Part shown: positions 26,274 through 37,200 of the stretch, piece by piece
How positions within the stretch are numbered: the stretch's first letter is position 1
Layout of the letters: each line of letters begins with the position of its first letter
Assembly (NCBI RefSeq): GCF_028737325.1
Contig: NZ_JAQZCH010000003.1
Span: 62,001 to 126,000, forward strand
DNA length: 64,000 nt
Direction of reading: 5' to 3'
From: Microbacterium thalli
GTDB taxonomy: Bacteria > Actinomycetota > Actinomycetes > Actinomycetales > Microbacteriaceae
Notes under the pieces: generated by a model
Seen by the model: only the letters and a program-made list of their open reading frames with translations
Databases searched by the model: none
What the model was told of the DNA's origin: nothing
Position numbers and translations under genes: made by a program

Positions 26274-27235
26274 CCGCCTCCCGTGTTCCTGCCCCGGCTC
26301 GCGTCGAGCCCCCGATACCGATCGCCTCCGACGGGCTCAGCCCTCGCGGGCGGGTGATCGCCGCCCTGCTCGCCGCAGCGCTCCTGCTGGCCGCGACCGC
26401 CGGTGCCGCTGCCGCCGGCGCGCTGCCGACCCTCGGCGCCCGCGCGACCGTGGCAGCCGGCGACGGCGGGGCAGCGCCCACCGCCGAGCCGCGGGGCGCT
26501 GAGCCCATCGCCAGTGGCGGGCAGGGGACACCGGTGATCGAGGCGCGCTGGGACGGTCCCGCCATCCACCTCGATTGGCGCGGCGTCCCCTACGCCCGCG
26601 CGGAGACCAGCTTCATCGGCGACCGGGTCGCCGTCCCCGGCGACCGGACCGTGCGGACCCTGGATGTCGTCAACGCCGGTCCCGCCGCCGGAATCATGAC
26701 CGTCACGATGGACTTCGACGAACACATCCCCGCGGGAGCGAACAATCCGCGCCTGGGCGACGACATCACCATCTTCTGGGAGGTCGCCGGCGTCACCGGA
26801 CGGCAGAACTTCTCCACCCTCGCCGCCGACCGACGCGTCGAGATCGCCGAACTCGCCCTCGACCGCGCCGAGTCGGCGCAGATCACCGTCGGATTCGAGA
26901 TGCCTCGCGAGACCGAGGGGTCGCGCTCCCTCGACGCCGCGTCCACTCTCCTGCGCTTCGACGTGGGGGTCGAGATGCGCGGCGAGGCTGCGGCCGGTCC
27001 CCGACCGCCCGGACTCGCTGTCAGCGGAGGGCAGCTCGCCCTCGCCGCCGTCGCGGCCGCCGTCGCGCTCACCCTTGTCGGACTGCTCCTTCTCGCCGCC
27101 CGTCGCCGCAACTCGCGGTGCGGCGACTGCGACCGGTCCATCCGCTCGGACGAGCCGACGATCACGGTGCGCGCGCCGGACCGCCGGACGGACGTGCTGT
27201 GCGTCGAGTGCGCGCGCGACGCGGTCATGATCTGA
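26270..27235 (+). CDS. Exported membrane protein with C-terminal zinc-ribbon-like tail
   Basis: 321 aa, family not recognised. Seen: hydrophobic N-terminal segment (~27-50), a beta-rich extracellular domain (TVRTLDVVNAGPAAGIMTVTM resembles a sandwich domain), a transmembrane helix (~253-278), an RRR stop-transfer and a short cytosolic tail with two CxxC pairs (C284/C287 and C311/C314) that fit a zinc ribbon. ATG 26270 overlaps the sipW stop (ATGA). Inference: a transmembrane partner of the export system, linking outside assembly to the cytosol. The fold of the external part is uncertain. Confidence 0.78.
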   Translation: MTASRVPAPARVEPPIPIASDGLSPRGRVIAALLAAALLLAATAGAAAAGALPTLGARATVAAGDGGAAPTAEPRGAEPIASGGQGTPVIEARWDGPAIHLDWRGVPYARAETSFIGDRVAVPGDRTVRTLDVVNAGPAAGIMTVTMDFDEHIPAGANNPRLGDDITIFWEVAGVTGRQNFSTLAADRRVEIAELALDRAESAQITVGFEMPRETEGSRSLDAASTLLRFDVGVEMRGEAAAGPRPPGLAVSGGQLALAAVAAAVALTLVGLLLLAARRRNSRCGDCDRSIRSDEPTITVRAPDRRTDVLCVECARDAVMI

Positions 27236-27273
27236 GGACGAAAGTGGCGCAGAATGCGGCCGAACCCCGCTGC

Positions 27274-27279
27274 TAACGT
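27274..27279 (+). promoter_or_regulatory. -10 hexamer TAACGT upstream of the LuxR regulator
   Basis: TAACGT ends 6 bases before an in-frame TTG (27286) and 42 bases before ATG 27322. Transcription would start near 27286, giving a short leader that carries the GAGGAAGGGG ribosome site. Confidence 0.45.
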
Positions 27280-27321
27280 GAGGTTTTGGCTGTGCTCGCA
27301 CCGCACGAGGAAGGGGTGCGC

Positions 27322-29904
27322 ATGAGAGGACGGGAACGCAGCCTCGCGAAGGCCATCGGCCTGATCGAGTCGGGGCGCAGCATCGACGTGGTCGGCGCCC
27401 GGGGCAGCGGCCGCAGCGCATTCTTCACGGCGCTCAGCACGCAGATGAGCGAGCGCGGGTGGAGCGTTCTGTTCATTCGGGGTGTCGCTTCCCTGCGTGC
27501 GAGTCCGTTCGCAGCGATCGCGCTCGCGGGCGTCGTTCAGACACCGCCGCCGTCGCGCATGGACGGCGTCGCCGAGCGGGTCGCGCATCAGCTGATCGAG
27601 AGGGTCCGCGACCAGCGCGCCGTGATCTTCCTCGACGACTGGAACGATCTCGACGAGTCATCGTGGGGTGTCATCGAGTACGTCCGGGGGGTCACCGGAG
27701 TGCCCGTCGTGATCTCTCGACTGCTGGGGCTGCGTGCGCGCCAGACGCCCAGTGGGCTGTCGGCCTCGACGATGGCTCATACGTCTGCCATCGACATGCT
27801 GCCGTTGCGCTTCGAAGACCTCGACGACGTCATCCGCGCGTACCTCGGGGGTCCGGTCGATGCCGCCACCTCGCGGCGGATCTACGCGAAGTCGGGAGGA
27901 AACGTCGGTCTCGCGCTGGCGATCGTCGACGCGACGGTCCGGGACGGGCGGCTCAACAAGCTGGACGGCGACGTGTGGACAGCCGTCGGAGAACTCTGGA
28001 GCCCCGCTCTGCGGTCGGTCGTCGAGATGCATCTCGAAGACCTCGGGTCGGAGGCACGCGATGCGGTCGAGATCATCGCGATCATCGGCAACCCCGACCT
28101 CGAGACCGTGCGACGGCTCGTCGACTGGGAGACCCTGGAGTTCCTCGAGGAGCGCGCGATGATCGCCTTCGTGCGCGCCGTACCGAGCAACCTCGTCTCG
28201 GTCATCCCCCCGCTCTTCGTGAGCTACTTCCGACACGAGCCGCTCACCGCGCGCCGCATCCGCCTCACCGAGAGGATCGCCGCCACGCTCGGCGACGGGT
28301 TCGAGTCCGCGGAGGGGCTGGGCGAGTGGGGTGGCGCGCAGGTTTCCGAGACGCGCGACGCGCTCTTCGCGGGCATGCTTCGCGAGAACGCCGCCACCCG
28401 CCGCCTCGTGGCGGCGTACGAATGGGAGAAGAACCCGACCGTGCGCACCGCGACCGGCTACATCGCGGTGCTGTCGCAATCGGGCCAGAAGCAGTCGGCG
28501 GCGACGATCGCCCGCGTGCTCGCGGAGACCGATGCGCACAGCGGCGATGTCGCCTCGCGCGCGGAGTACTGCCGGCTACGGGCACGGTGGACGGCGTACG
28601 GCCTCGGCGATGTCGACGGGGCGATCGCCCTCCTGGACTCCGAGGCCGCGGAGCTGTCGAGTTTCGGCCGCATCCTCGACGCCACCCGCATCTCGATCCT
28701 CGCCGACCTGCGGTCGGTGCCGACCGGGTTCGAGGCCGAGCTCGACGTCGCGGACGGACTGCCGATCCCCGTGCAGCTCGCCCTGCTCGAGGCGCAGGTG
28801 CATGTGCTCACCCTCGTCGGTCGCCTGCGGGAAGCGCAGGGGGCGTTCCGCGAGCTGCGTCGGCTCGACCCCCACCGGGAACGCTTCGAGGCCCGTATCC
28901 TCGCGAGCGTCGCGCAGTTGGCGAGCGGCGCGTTCGAGACCGGATACCGCGACCTGCTCAACGGACTCGACGAGGCGCGCGGCGCTCTCGATCTCGACGC
29001 CTTCCGGGCGTTCTCCTGCGGCGCCGCCTATGCACGCCTCCACGCCGGAGACACGCAGGAGCTGGGGGACCTCATCGACGTGGCCCTCTCGACGGGTGCG
29101 CTCGCGCCGCTGCCGCCCGGCGGACGCGCGATGATCCTCGTGGCCGGGGCGATGCTCGCGGCCGGTCGAGGGCAGGTGGCGCTGTGCGCGAAGTACCGGA
29201 CCCTGGCGCGGCAGGAGAGCGTTGTGGGCGGCGCATTCCCCGGGCAGTCGCTCGCCTGGATCGACGCCGCCATGGCCACCCTCGAGGGGCGGCCCGAGGA
29301 TGGCGCAGCCCTGCTCTGGGACGACGCCCTCTCGTTACGGCGCCGGGGCGCCCTCTTCGCCGCGCAGCTCGGGATGCTTGCGGCGACCGAGATATCGCCG
29401 ACGCCCGAGCGGTTGGCTGAGGCGCAGCGCGTCCTGGACGAGGCCCCCGACACCGTCGTCCTCCGAGCTCAGGCCGACTACCACGTCGCCGTCGCGAACC
29501 GGGATGCGTCGGCGTTGCGCGACGCGGGGGTGGCGCTCGAGCGTTATGGGCGTTTCGGCATGGCCGTGGCTGCCTACCGCACCCTCGGCGGCTGGGCGGC
29601 GGAGGATCAAGACCGGGCGGCCGAGGCCGAGGCGGCGCGCCTCGAGCGCGGGGTGGTCACCCGGCGCGGGAACCGGCCGGTGAACGCCATTCGCTTCGCG
29701 GCGGACGCGACGCGGCTCACCAAGCGAGAGCGGCAGGTGGCCGACCTCGTCGCGGCAGGGATGAACAACCAGGAGATCGCCTCGACGCTCGTCGTGAGCG
29801 TGCGGACGGTCGAGAGCCACGTCTACCGCATCATGCGAAAGCTCGAGGTCGGCTCTCGCGAGCTCATCGGTCCGCGCTTGGCGGGCGTCAACGGCTCGGC
29901 GTGA
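27322..29904 (+). CDS. Large LuxR-family ATPase regulator (LAL/STAND-like)
   Basis: 860-residue regulator. Seen: N-terminal AAA/STAND ATPase with P-loop GARGSGRS (Arg instead of the usual Lys) and Walker [10 protein letters not shown]; a long helical repeat region (~330-780, TPR/MalT-like); C-terminal Lux[25 protein letters not shown] ... [18 protein letters not shown] 27322 is preferred because GAGGAAGGGG lies 5 bases upstream; an in-frame TTG at 27286 follows a -10 element. It directly follows the exported-protein operon on the same strand. Inference: a pathway-specific activator of that operon, binding near 19792-19863; not demonstrated. Confidence 0.88.
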   Translation: MRGRERSLAKAIGLIESGRSIDVVGARGSGRSAFFTALSTQMSERGWSVLFIRGVASLRASPFAAIALAGVVQTPPPSRMDGVAERVAHQLIERVRDQRAVIFLDDWNDLDESSWGVIEYVRGVTGVPVVISRLLGLRARQTPSGLSASTMAHTSAIDMLPLRFEDLDDVIRAYLGGPVDAATSRRIYAKSGGNVGLALAIVDATVRDGRLNKLDGDVWTAVGELWSPALRSVVEMHLEDLGSEARDAVEIIAIIGNPDLETVRRLVDWETLEFLEERAMIAFVRAVPSNLVSVIPPLFVSYFRHEPLTARRIRLTERIAATLGDGFESAEGLGEWGGAQVSETRDALFAGMLRENAATRRLVAAYEWEKNPTVRTATGYIAVLSQSGQKQSAATIARVLAETDAHSGDVASRAEYCRLRARWTAYGLGDVDGAIALLDSEAAELSSFGRILDATRISILADLRSVPTGFEAELDVADGLPIPVQLALLEAQVHVLTLVGRLREAQGAFRELRRLDPHRERFEARILASVAQLASGAFETGYRDLLNGLDEARGALDLDAFRAFSCGAAYARLHAGDTQELGDLIDVALSTGALAPLPPGGRAMILVAGAMLAAGRGQVALCAKYRTLARQESVVGGAFPGQSLAWIDAAMATLEGRPEDGAALLWDDALSLRRRGALFAAQLGMLAATEISPTPERLAEAQRVLDEAPDTVVLRAQADYHVAVANRDASALRDAGVALERYGRFGMAVAAYRTLGGWAAEDQDRAAEAEAARLERGVVTRRGNRPVNAIRFAADATRLTKRERQVADLVAAGMNNQEIASTLVVSVRTVESHVYRIMRKLEVGSRELIGPRLAGVNGSA

Positions 29905-29909
29905 CGGCC

Positions 29910-31589
29910 TCAGCCGACGGCATCCGCCTGTCCCGCGGCCGGCTCGGACAGGTCGCCGGGTAGGCGGAGAGGCAGCGAGACCGTCATGGCCGTACCGCCC
30001 GCCGCCGAGGCGCCGACGCGGATCTTGCCGCCGTGGGCGACTACGGCGTTCCGGACGACGGACAGCCCGATGCCGAACCCCTGGATGGCGTTCTCGCGGG
30101 CGAAATCGGTGCGGTAGAAGGGGTCGAAGATCCGGGAGCGCTCCGCGGCGGTCAGGCCCGGTCCGCTGTCGCTGACGGCGATGTGGATGCCGCTGTCGTC
30201 GATGCGTTGGCCCACCACGACCGCCGATGAGGGCGGGCTGAACTTCACGGCGTTGACGAGCAGCTCCTCGAGCGTCTGCCGGATGCGGACGGGATCGAGC
30301 ACGACCCGATCGGCCGTCGTGCCGATCTGCTGGATCGAGCTGCCGCGTCGTTCCGCCCGCGGCGTCACCGCGCGCACCGCCGAGCCGATGATGTCGCTCA
30401 GCACCACGTCGCGCGGTGAGATCGGGCTCTCGGACGAGGCCGCCGCGAGCAGCTCGTTCATCCGGTCGCGCAGCACCAGCACGTTCCGCTCGATCATCGA
30501 CAGGTATCGCGCCGCGGCCGGGTCGGCGCCGCCGACGTGCTCGGTGAGCAGGTCGAGGTAGCCCGTGACGCTCGTGAGCGGCGTGCGCAGCTCGTGCGAC
30601 ACCGTGCGCAGGAAGTCCTGCCGGATCTGCGCGGCATCCGCCATCTCGGTGACGTCGTAGGCCGCGACGAGGGTGCCCAGCAGGGTCCCGTCCGCGCGGC
30701 GGACGCTGTCGGCGTCGGCGATGATGGCCCGCTGCATCGCCGGGGGACCCACCCACTCGACCGCGTTGCTGATCCGGTCGCCGCGCAGGGCCCGCGGGAT
30801 GAGCTGATCGTGCGGCGGCACCGGGGTCATCCGGTCGGCGGCCAGCACAGCGTCACCGGCGTACGGCGGCTCGTCGAGCGAGAAGCCCATGGCCTGCGAC
30901 AGCTCTTCGGCGGTGCGGTTCGCCAGCAGCAGGCGTCCCCGGCCGTCGTAGAGCACCACGCCGCTGCGCACCGTGTCGAGGACGGTGCGCAGCACGAGCT
31001 CGTTGTCGTGGGCGCGGGCCAGGGCGCGGGCGCGGGCGTCATGCGCTGCCCGGAGGCGCGCGGCGTTGCGGCGCAGGTGCTGCGCGGCGAGGTTGACGAT
31101 CACCGCGATGGCGAGGATGAGGCCGGGAAGCGTGACGACGTTGACCCAGTCCAACGCGGTCTCGGGCCACGAGCCGCGCACGAGGAACGGAAGCGAGGTC
31201 ATGAGGGCGGCGCCGCCCACCGCGGCGATGAACGCCACCGGTGGGAAGGCGTACGCGATCCACAGGATCGGGAAGATGGCGAGCATCGTGACGGCGGGCA
31301 GCAGCGCGCGCAGCTCCGTGCGCAGCAGCGCGACGGCCACGATGTCGACGACCGCGACGACGATCAGCCACGTCGGCGAGAAGCGCTCCCAGGGGATGAA
31401 GACCGCCGCGATGGATGCCGTGAGGATCAGCAGTGCCGCGATGACGACGAGGGGCGCCGACAGCGCGTCCGGCACCGCGATGGCGAGGCCGGTGAACACC
31501 AGCAGCGTGCCGATGATGAACGGCAGCTGCGCGCGCATGAAGACGCGGAGGCGCCCTCGGCGTGCGCGCGCCATCTGGAACAGCGGCAT
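29910..31589 (-). CDS. Membrane sensor histidine kinase with PAS domain
   Basis: 559-residue sensor kinase. Seen: five to six N-terminal helices (~20-175), a helical linker, a PAS-like domain (~215-330, GVVLYDGRGRLLLANRTAEE), HisKA with FLRTVSHELRTPL, N-box LEELLVNAVKFS, G1 VSDSGPGL, F box DPFYRTD and G2 GFGIGLSVV. All catalytic boxes are intact. Start ATG 31589 has GGAGAGGAAG just upstream. No response regulator is adjacent, so it is an orphan locally. It converges on the LuxR regulator (5-base gap). Signal unknown. Confidence 0.92.
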   Translation of the reverse strand: MPLFQMARARRGRLRVFMRAQLPFIIGTLLVFTGLAIAVPDALSAPLVVIAALLILTASIAAVFIPWERFSPTWLIVVAVVDIVAVALLRTELRALLPAVTMLAIFPILWIAYAFPPVAFIAAVGGAALMTSLPFLVRGSWPETALDWVNVVTLPGLILAIAVIVNLAAQHLRRNAARLRAAHDARARALARAHDNELVLRTVLDTVRSGVVLYDGRGRLLLANRTAEELSQAMGFSLDEPPYAGDAVLAADRMTPVPPHDQLIPRALRGDRISNAVEWVGPPAMQRAIIADADSVRRADGTLLGTLVAAYDVTEMADAAQIRQDFLRTVSHELRTPLTSVTGYLDLLTEHVGGADPAAARYLSMIERNVLVLRDRMNELLAAASSESPISPRDVVLSDIIGSAVRAVTPRAERRGSSIQQIGTTADRVVLDPVRIRQTLEELLVNAVKFSPPSSAVVVGQRIDDSGIHIAVSDSGPGLTAAERSRIFDPFYRTDFARENAIQGFGIGLSVVRNAVVAHGGKIRVGASAAGGTAMTVSLPLRLPGDLSEPAAGQADAVG

Positions 31590-31659
31590 GGGTCTTCCTC
31601 TCCGGTCCGGTCGGTGTATCCGAGATCGAAGAGCAGCCCCGGGGGAATGAGGTGCGGCT

Positions 31660-31687
31660 TTGATAACGTCAGCCGATAGCGTACGCT
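31660..31687 (+). promoter_or_regulatory. Promoter of rplM-rpsI-glmM
   Basis: TTGATA (31660-31665) and TACGCT (31682-31687) separated by 16 bases, about 130 bases before the rplM start; best sigma-70-type match in the gap. Confidence 0.55.
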
Positions 31688-31693
31688 GTCTCT

Positions 31694-31820
31694 TTGGTGC
31701 CTGCTGCCAACAGGCCTGGCGCCACGAACGTGAGCCCTCCACTGGCGTGTTCTCTGCGGAGAACCACCCCGGAGCGGGATTCACGAACTCCTCCGTTCGA
31801 ATCAAGAAAGCAGCACTACT
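31694..31820 (+). promoter_or_regulatory. Structured 5' leader of the rplM operon
   Basis: About 127 bases of untranslated leader with two hairpins: GGTGCCTG...CAGGCctGGCGCC (31696-31723) and GTTCTC-tgcg-GAGAAC (31749-31764). Ribosomal protein operons often use such leaders for autogenous control; that role is inference. Confidence 0.4.
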
Positions 31821-32267
31821 GTGACGCGCACTTTCACCCCCAAGGCTGGCGAGATCCAGCGCGAGTGGCTGGTCATCGACGCTACCGACGTCGTTCTCGG
31901 CCGCCTCGCCTCGCACGCCGCGGTCCTTCTCCGCGGCAAGCACAAGGCGTCGTTCGCCCCCCACGTCGACACCGGTGACTTCGTCATCGTCGTCAACGCC
32001 GACAAGGTGGCCCTGACCGGCCAGAAGCTCCAGAAGAAGATGGCCTACCGCCACTCGGGCTACCCGGGCGGCCTCAAGTCCGTCTCGTACGCCGAGCTGC
32101 TCGAGAAGAACCCTGTCCGCGCGGTCGAGAAGGCCATCCGCGGCATGCTTCCGAAGAACAGCCTGGGCCGTCAGCAGCTGTCGAAGCTGAAGGTCTACGC
32201 CGGTGCCGAGCACCCGCACGCTGCGCAGCAGCCCACCACCTACACCTTCGACCAGGTCGCCCAGTAA
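31821..32267 (+). CDS. rplM: 50S ribosomal protein L13
   Basis: Large-subunit ribosomal protein, 148 aa. Seen: [18 protein letters not shown] at the start, [26 protein letters not shown], and [13 protein letters not shown], all diagnostic of L13. GTG start. Followed 29 bases later by rpsI, the near-universal bacterial pair, and then glmM. Confidence 0.98.
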   Translation: MTRTFTPKAGEIQREWLVIDATDVVLGRLASHAAVLLRGKHKASFAPHVDTGDFVIVVNADKVALTGQKLQKKMAYRHSGYPGGLKSVSYAELLEKNPVRAVEKAIRGMLPKNSLGRQQLSKLKVYAGAEHPHAAQQPTTYTFDQVAQ

Positions 32268-32296
32268 GCGCCGCGAAAACACTCAAGGAAACACTG

Positions 32297-32791
32297 ATGG
32301 CGAAGATCGCTGACTCCCTCGAGGAGACCCCCCAGAACTACTCGACCGAGACGCCCGCGTCGGAGGCTGACACCGCCGCCGCCGCTCCCCGTCCGGTGCT
32401 GTCCGTCCCCGGCGCTGCCGTCGGTCGTCGCAAGCAGGCCATCGCCCGCGTGCGTCTGATCCCCGGCTCGGGCACCATCACGGTCAACGGCCGCACGCTC
32501 GAGGACTACTTCCCGAACAAGCTGCACCAGCAGCTCATCAACGACCCGTTCACGGTGCTCGAGCTCGCCGGCTCGTACGACGTGATCGCCCGTATCTCGG
32601 GCGGCGGCCCCTCGGGCCAGGCCGGCGCGCTGCGCCTCGGCATCGCCCGTGCGCTGAACGAGATCGACGCCGAGAACAACCGCCCGACCCTGAAGAAGGC
32701 CGGCTTCCTCTCGCGCGACGCTCGCGTCAAGGAGCGCAAGAAGGCTGGTCTCAAGAAGGCCCGTAAGGCACCTCAGTACTCGAAGCGTTAA
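32297..32791 (+). CDS. rpsI: 30S ribosomal protein S9
   Basis: Small-subunit protein, 164 aa, reaching the P-site with its basic C-terminus. Seen: [57 protein letters not shown] and the ending QYSKR. About 35 extra acidic/Ala-rich N-terminal residues precede the core, as is common in actinobacteria. AAGGAAAC lies ahead of ATG 32297. Five bases separate its stop from glmM, indicating co-transcription. Confidence 0.98.
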   Translation: MAKIADSLEETPQNYSTETPASEADTAAAAPRPVLSVPGAAVGRRKQAIARVRLIPGSGTITVNGRTLEDYFPNKLHQQLINDPFTVLELAGSYDVIARISGGGPSGQAGALRLGIARALNEIDAENNRPTLKKAGFLSRDARVKERKKAGLKKARKAPQYSKR

Positions 32792-32796
32792 GCTCC

Positions 32797-34155
32797 GTGG
32801 CGCTGTTCGGTACGGACGGTGTTCGGGGGCTGGCCAACGGCCCCCTCACCGCCGAACTCGCACTCACCCTGGCCCAGGCGACTGCCGTCGTCCTGGGCCA
32901 GGGCCGTATCGCCGAGGCGCGGAAGGCCGCGGGCAAGCGGCTCACCGCCGTCGTCGCGCGTGATCCCCGCGTCTCCGGCGAGTTCCTCTCCGCGGCTGTC
33001 GCCGCCGGGCTCGCCTCGTCCGGCGTTGACGTCCTGGACGCGGGCGTCGTGCCGACGCCCGCGGCCGCGTTCCTCATCGGCGACATCGACGCCGACTTCG
33101 GCGTGATGGTGTCGGCGTCGCACAACCCGGCGCCCGACAACGGCATCAAGATCTTCGCGCGCGGGGGCGTCAAGCTGCCCGACGAGGTCGAGCGGCGCAT
33201 CGAGGCCGCGCTCACGGGGCCGAAGCTGCAGCCCACGGGCGCCGACGTCGGCCGCATCCGGGTCTTCGCCGACGCCGAGGACCGCTACGTCGTCCACCTG
33301 CTCGGGTCGCTGCCGCACACCCTCGACGGCGTGCACGTCGTGCTCGACTGCGCCCACGGCGCGGCCGCGGGCGTGTCGCCGCAGACGTTCCGTGACGCCG
33401 GCGCGAAGGTCACCGTCATCGGGGCCGACCCCGACGGCATGAACATCAACGACGGCGTCGGTTCGACGCACCTCGACCGAGTCGCGGCGGAGGTCGTCCG
33501 CACCGGCGCCGACATCGGCATCGCCCACGACGGCGACGCCGACCGGTGCCTCGCCGTCGACGCCGAAGGCCGCGTCATCGACGGCGACCAGATCATGGCG
33601 ATCCTCGCGGTCGCGATGAAGCAGCGGGGACGTCTGCCCTTCAACACCCTCGTCGCCACCGTCATGAGCAACCTCGGCCTGCACCGCGCAATGGCGGACC
33701 ACGGCATCACCGTCGAGCAGACGGCCGTCGGCGACCGCTACGTGCTCGAGCGGATGAATCAGGGCCGCTTCGGCCTGGGCGGCGAGCAGAGCGGACACGT
33801 CATCATGAGCCGTTACGCCACGACCGGCGATGGACTGCTGACGGGACTGCACCTCGCGGCCGAGATGGCCCGCCAGGGCAAGACCGCGGCCGAGCTGGCC
33901 GCCGTGATGACGGTGTACCCGCAGGTGCTGATCAACGTGCGCGGCGTCGACCGCGACCGGGTGAACGACGACGCGGGCGTGCAGGATGCCGTTGCCGCGG
34001 CGACCGCGCGCCTGGGCGACTCCGGCCGCGTGCTGCTGCGGGCCTCGGGCACCGAGCCGCTCGTCCGGGTCATGGTCGAAGCCGAGAGCGAGGCCGAGGC
34101 GCACGAGGTCGCCGAGCAGCTCGCAGACGTCGTCCGCGAGCGCCTCGCGCTCTGA
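32797..34155 (+). CDS. glmM: Phosphoglucosamine mutase
   Basis: Converts glucosamine-6-P to glucosamine-1-P for UDP-GlcNAc and peptidoglycan synthesis; cytosolic, 452 aa. Seen: FGTDGVRG at the start, phosphoserine loop [16 protein letters not shown], metal-binding DGDADRC, GEQSGH sugar loop, and [12 protein letters not shown] phosphate-binding loop. GTG 32797 begins 5 bases after rpsI. Works with glmS at 43588 in the same pathway. A strong terminator follows. Confidence 0.98.
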   Translation: MALFGTDGVRGLANGPLTAELALTLAQATAVVLGQGRIAEARKAAGKRLTAVVARDPRVSGEFLSAAVAAGLASSGVDVLDAGVVPTPAAAFLIGDIDADFGVMVSASHNPAPDNGIKIFARGGVKLPDEVERRIEAALTGPKLQPTGADVGRIRVFADAEDRYVVHLLGSLPHTLDGVHVVLDCAHGAAAGVSPQTFRDAGAKVTVIGADPDGMNINDGVGSTHLDRVAAEVVRTGADIGIAHDGDADRCLAVDAEGRVIDGDQIMAILAVAMKQRGRLPFNTLVATVMSNLGLHRAMADHGITVEQTAVGDRYVLERMNQGRFGLGGEQSGHVIMSRYATTGDGLLTGLHLAAEMARQGKTAAELAAVMTVYPQVLINVRGVDRDRVNDDAGVQDAVAAATARLGDSGRVLLRASGTEPLVRVMVEAESEAEAHEVAEQLADVVRERLAL

Positions 34156-34169
34156 CCCTCGCTGCGCCG

Positions 34170-34205
34170 AGCGGCCCCCTCCGTCCGAGGACGAAGGGGG
34201 CCGCT
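34170..34205 (+). terminator. Terminator after glmM (between convergent genes)
   Basis: Arms AGCGGCCCCCTCCGTCC and GGACGAAGGGGGCCGCT pair over 17 positions with one mismatch; 14 bases after the glmM stop and able to act on both strands. Confidence 0.8.
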
Positions 34206-34238
34206 GGTGTCACGCTACGGTGACGCGGTCACGCCGGA

Positions 34239-37200
34239 TCAGGCGGTCCGGCGTCGCGCGATCGCGATCGCACCGCCCAGCATCAGCAGCAGCGCCGTCG
34301 CGGCGAGCGTGCCGAGGCCGCTGCCGCCGGTGGCGGCGAGCGCCCCGGTCCCGTTGCCGGTCGCAGAGCCCGCCGCCGTGTACGTGAAGGCGCCGGACTC
34401 GACCGCCGTCCCGCATTCACCGGCCCCGACGACCGTGATCGACACCGCACCCGTCGTCGCCGCGGACGGCGCGATGGCACGGATGACGCTGTCGCTCACG
34501 ACCACGTACTGCGCGGGCACCTCGCCGAACAGCACCTGCGTGGCACCGGTGAAGCACTGCCCCGTGATCGTGACGACCGTGCCACCGGCGATCGGACCCG
34601 TGCCGGGCGTCGCGCCGCCGATGTCGGCGACCCGGTAGTAGGCGAACACCCCGGCGTCGCTCGACCCCGCGGGGCCGGTGACCACGACGTCGGCGTCGCC
34701 GACCGCGCCGGCGGGCGTGGTGACGCGCAGCTCGGTGTCGGAGACGACCGTGAGGGCCGAGCCGGGGCGGCCGTCGAAGGTCACCGACGTCACGCCGGTG
34801 AAGTTCGACCCCGTGATGGTGACGACGGTGCCGCCGGTCTCGGGACCGCGGACCGGGTCGATCGTCCCGATGACCGGCTCGTCGGTGTACTCGTAGCCGT
34901 CCGGCAGCGTCTCGGCTCCGCAGGCCGCCGACCCGACGACCTCGACGTCGACGACGCCGGTGCCGGCGGGAACGACCGCGGTGATGCGCGTGTCGCTCTC
35001 GACGGTGAAGCTCGTCGCCGGCACGCCGCCGAAGAGCACCGCGGTTGCTCCCGTGAAGCACGAGCCCGTGATGACGACGGTGTTGCCGCCGGCCTCGGGA
35101 CCGCCCGGAGGCGTCACCGCGTCGACCTCGGTGCCGGCGACGAAGGTGAAGTCGAACGGTGCGCTGTCGCCGTTCGGGTGCACCACCACGACATCGACCA
35201 GGGCCGGTGCGTGCGCGGGCGTCGTGACGCGGATCTCGGTGTCGCTGACGACCTCGAGGCCGGTGCCCGCGACTCCGTCGAACGTCACGTCGGTGGCGCC
35301 GAGGAAGCCCTCGCCGACGATCGTGACGACCGTCCCGCCGTCTTCGGGGCCGCTGCTCGGCTCGATCGACGTGATGGCGGGGACGTCGAGGTACTCGAAG
35401 TCGCCCGCGACGACCTCGCCGCCGGGGTGCGCGATCGTGACGGGAACCGTACCGGGCGTGCCCGGAGGCGTCGTGACGCGGATCTCGGTGTCGCTGATGA
35501 CCTCGAGGCCGGTGCCCTCGGCGTCGCCGAAGCTGACACCCGTGGTGCCCGTGAAGCCGTCGCCGATGATCGTGACGACGGTGCCGCCGGTCTCCGGGCC
35601 CGTCACCGGGTCGAGATCGGTGACGACCGGGGGAGCGACGTACTCGTACCCGTCGGGGATCTCCGCCGTGCCGCAGTCGCCCGCGCCGATGACCGCGACA
35701 TCCACGGCCCCGGCGGTGCCCGCGGGCACCACCGCCGTGATCTGGGTCGCGCTGTCGACGGTGAAGCTCGTCGCCGGGATGCCGCCGAAGGTCACGCCGG
35801 TTGCGCCGGTGAAGCAGTCGCCCGTGATCACCACGGTGTTCCCGCCTGCCTCCGGTCCGCTGCCGGGAGAGACCTCGTCGATCTCGGCCACGTCGACGTA
35901 CGTGAAGTCCAGCGGAGCCGAGGCGCCCGCCTCGTTCGTGACCACGACGTCGACGACGCCGGGGGCGTGCGGGGGCGTCGTCGCCTCGATGACGGTGTCG
36001 CTGATCACGGTGAACTCGGCCGCGTCGACGCCGTCGAAGGTGACCGCGGTCGTGCCGGTGAAGTCCTCGCCGGTGATCGTCACGACCGTGCCGCCGAGCT
36101 CGGTGCCGCGCTCCGGCACGATCGAGGTCAGCGTCGGTGCGCCGGGCTCGACGTAGACGAACCCGTCCTCGACGACGGTTCCGCCGCACTCGGTCGGGTT
36201 GACGATCTCGACGTCGACGGCGCCCGCGATTCCCGCCGGCGTGGTCACCGTGAGCTCGGTGTCGCTGACGATGGTGAGGTCCTCGCCCGCGACGCCGTCG
36301 AACAGGACGGCGGTCGTGCCGGTGAGGCACGTGCCGGTGATCGTGACGGTGTCACCGCCGAGGGTCGTGCCCGATTCCGGCGCGATCGCGTCGACGGCGG
36401 TGACGTCGAAGTACTCGAACGTCAGCGACGCGTCGGTGCCGTCGATGTTGGTGACGGCGACCGGCACCACGCCGGCCGCAGCCTGCGGGGGCGTGACGGC
36501 CGTGATCGTGCCGTCGGCGTTGATCGTGAACGACGTCGCCGGCACGCCACCGAACTCGACGGCGGTGACGGAGTCGAGTCCGGTGCCCGAGATCGTGGTC
36601 TCGGTGCCGCCGGTCACCGGCCCCCGCGTGGGGTCGATGGCCAGGTCGGCGGGAAGGGCGAGGGGCACGGCCCGCACGGTGGCGGACGCGAGGTTCAGCT
36701 CGACGCCCAGCAGTGCCGGGGCGACCCCGACCACCAGTGCGCGCTGCGTGAACGATCCTTCGTCGAAGCCCCGCGGGTCGCGGAAGTCGCCCGGGGTCTC
36801 CTGCACGTTGACGGTGAGCGAGACGACGTCGCCGAGGACGTCCACGAGCGGGGCGAGCGTCGTGACGGCTCCCGTCGCGGCGGTGGTGACGAACGTCTCG
36901 ACCGCGTCGGTGCTGAACACCGTCTCGATGAGGTCGCCGACCGCGGGGAGGATCGTGTCGACGACGACTCCCACGATCGGGTCGGCGAGCGGGCCGAGAG
37001 GTGCGCCGAGGATCGTGCCGTCGGCCGTCACGACCGGTGCGGCGGAGCCCGGCGTGCCGAGCAGGCCGCCGACGGTGCCGTCGACCTCGATCGTCAGGTC
37101 GCCGACGCTCGGCGGCAGGAGCGGCAGCTCGACGGCGACGCCGCTGTCGATCGTGATGTCGAGGTCCGCGCCGTTCACCGCCGCGGTGAGGGCGGTGCCG

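Noticed and set aside
34375..36640. Periodic ~250-bp DNA repeats resembling a tandem or CRISPR-like array
   Set aside because: Units are coding IPT/TIG modules in one frame, far longer than CRISPR repeats and without spacers or cas genes.
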